A stretch of DNA of 14,796 bases from Devosia sp. Lineage in GTDB: Bacteria > Pseudomonadota > Alphaproteobacteria > Rhizobiales > Devosiaceae. A program made the position numbers and the translations under genes. Positions within the stretch are counted from its first letter, which is position 1; every line of letters begins with the position of its first letter. This document shows positions 14,242 to 14,796 of this stretch, one piece after another. Location: assembly GCA_028290685.1 (NCBI GenBank), contig JAQGJI010000099.1:1-14796 (forward strand), written 5' to 3'. The notes under the pieces are model-generated. The model worked only from the letters and a program-made list of their open reading frames with translations, was not told the DNA's origin and made no database searches.

Positions 14242-14796
14242 TCAGGCGACGGCAGCGTGCCGTTCGCCTACGGCACTGGTCTCCGCCACGATGAGCCGCA
14301 CACCTGCCGTCTCCAGCATCTGGCGATCTTCGTCGCGTATGCCCCCGTCGGTAATAACGGCGGCTATTCGGTCGAGCCCACACAGGATGAGGCTCGATCT
14401 CCCCGAAAACTTCGATGAATCCGCAAGCACGATCACTTCGTCCGCCTGCCCGATCAAGCCAAGCTCGGACTGCACAACCATCGGATCGGCTTCCATCAGC
14501 CCATGGGCGCCGATCCCCTGGCAGCCCAGGAACATGCGCTTGGCGTAAAAGTGTGACGCCACGACCCCGCCAAAAGGCGACAGGATCACATTCTGCTCGC
14601 GGTAGACCGTGCCGCCGGGGATGACGACGGAGTTGCGCGAATTGTGGATCAGGTACTCGGCAATGGCGAAGCTGTTGGTGAAGATGCTCAGCCGCCGCCC
14701 GGTCAGATGATGCACCATTTGATAGGTGGTGGTGCCGCCATTGATGATGATCGGCTCGCCGTCGCGGCAAAGTTCAACCGCTGCGCGCGCAATGGC
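14242..14796 (-). CDS. rhaR: DeoR-family transcriptional regulator, 5' end outside the window
   Basis: The reading frame enters from the window edge without a start and gives 184 residues up to TGA. It is the effector-binding domain of a DeoR/GlpR regulator: PIIINGGTTTYQMVHHL at its beginning, then SIFTNSFAIAEYL, VVIPGGTVYREQ, FLGCQGIGAHGLMEADP, EVIVLADSSKFSGRSS and ITDGGI. The N-terminal helix-turn-helix must lie beyond 14796. The family senses phosphorylated sugars and usually represses the adjacent operon. In Rhizobium the L-rhamnose locus has a DeoR-type RhaR directly ahead of rhaS, as here, with 43 bases between. It probably controls rhaSTPQ and perhaps the downstream catabolic genes if they are read from the same promoter. 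Confidence 0.85.
   Translation of the reverse strand, partial: AIARAAVELCRDGEPIIINGGTTTYQMVHHLTGRRLSIFTNSFAIAEYLIHNSRNSVVIPGGTVYREQNVILSPFGGVVASHFYAKRMFLGCQGIGAHGLMEADPMVVQSELGLIGQADEVIVLADSSKFSGRSSLILCGLDRIAAVITDGGIRDEDRQMLETAGVRLIVAETSAVGERHAAVA

Noticed and set aside
1..14796. CRISPR array, insertion sequence or tRNA
   Set aside because: No regularly spaced direct repeats, transposase frames or cloverleaf-like sequences were seen; the only repeats are the palindromic intergenic elements.

Overview
This is a GC-rich, very tightly packed stretch of what looks like an alphaproteobacterial genome. Hyphomicrobiales (for example a Devosia-like genus) is the best guess. The guess rests on the rhaR-S-T-P-Q order of the sugar transporter, which matches the Rhizobium L-rhamnose locus, and on bipartite GC-palindromic intergenic repeats of the kind common in that order. 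Every convincing gene is on the minus strand, so transcription runs from high to low coordinates. No gap exceeds 300 bases. I see no tRNA, rRNA, CRISPR array, insertion sequence or phage gene.

Right part (about 9580-14796), read in gene order: a DeoR-family regulator cut by the window edge (rhaR-like), a periplasmic sugar-binding protein (rhaS), a double-domain ABC ATPase (rhaT) and two sugar permeases (rhaP, rhaQ). rhaT, rhaP and rhaQ are joined by 4-base ATGA overlaps. The mutarotase and kinase genes that normally follow in rhizobial rhamnose operons are absent.

Left part (about 109-9539), 42 bases after rhaQ: a HAL/PAL-fold lyase lacking the Ala-Ser-Gly triad that forms the MIO cofactor; an OpuC/OsmF-type importer for quaternary amines (binding protein, permease, ATPase, second permease); a cyclic amidohydrolase of the hydantoinase/dihydroorotase/allantoinase type; an M20 N-carbamoyl-amino-acid hydrolase; and a DUF917 protein, a family linked to thiohydantoin desulfuration. 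The first permease is interrupted by an in-frame TAG between its N-terminal and C-terminal parts.

Read as one pathway, the left part fits uptake and catabolism of ergothioneine, a betaine of 2-thiohistidine. Import would be by the OpuC-like system. A MIO-less HAL-like ergothionase would release trimethylamine to give thiourocanate. After a hydratase not present here, DUF917 would desulfurate the thiohydantoin propionate, the hydantoinase-like enzyme would open the ring, and the M20 enzyme would release L-glutamate. This assignment is inference from gene content and motifs. The individual families are well supported, but the substrate is not proven.

Palindromic repeats sit at 3' ends of genes. 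One follows the last gene (DUF917). One lies immediately after each of the two binding-protein genes, before the rest of each transporter. Another lies between the amidohydrolase and M20 genes. A 17-base relic overlaps the stop codon of the second OpuC-like permease.
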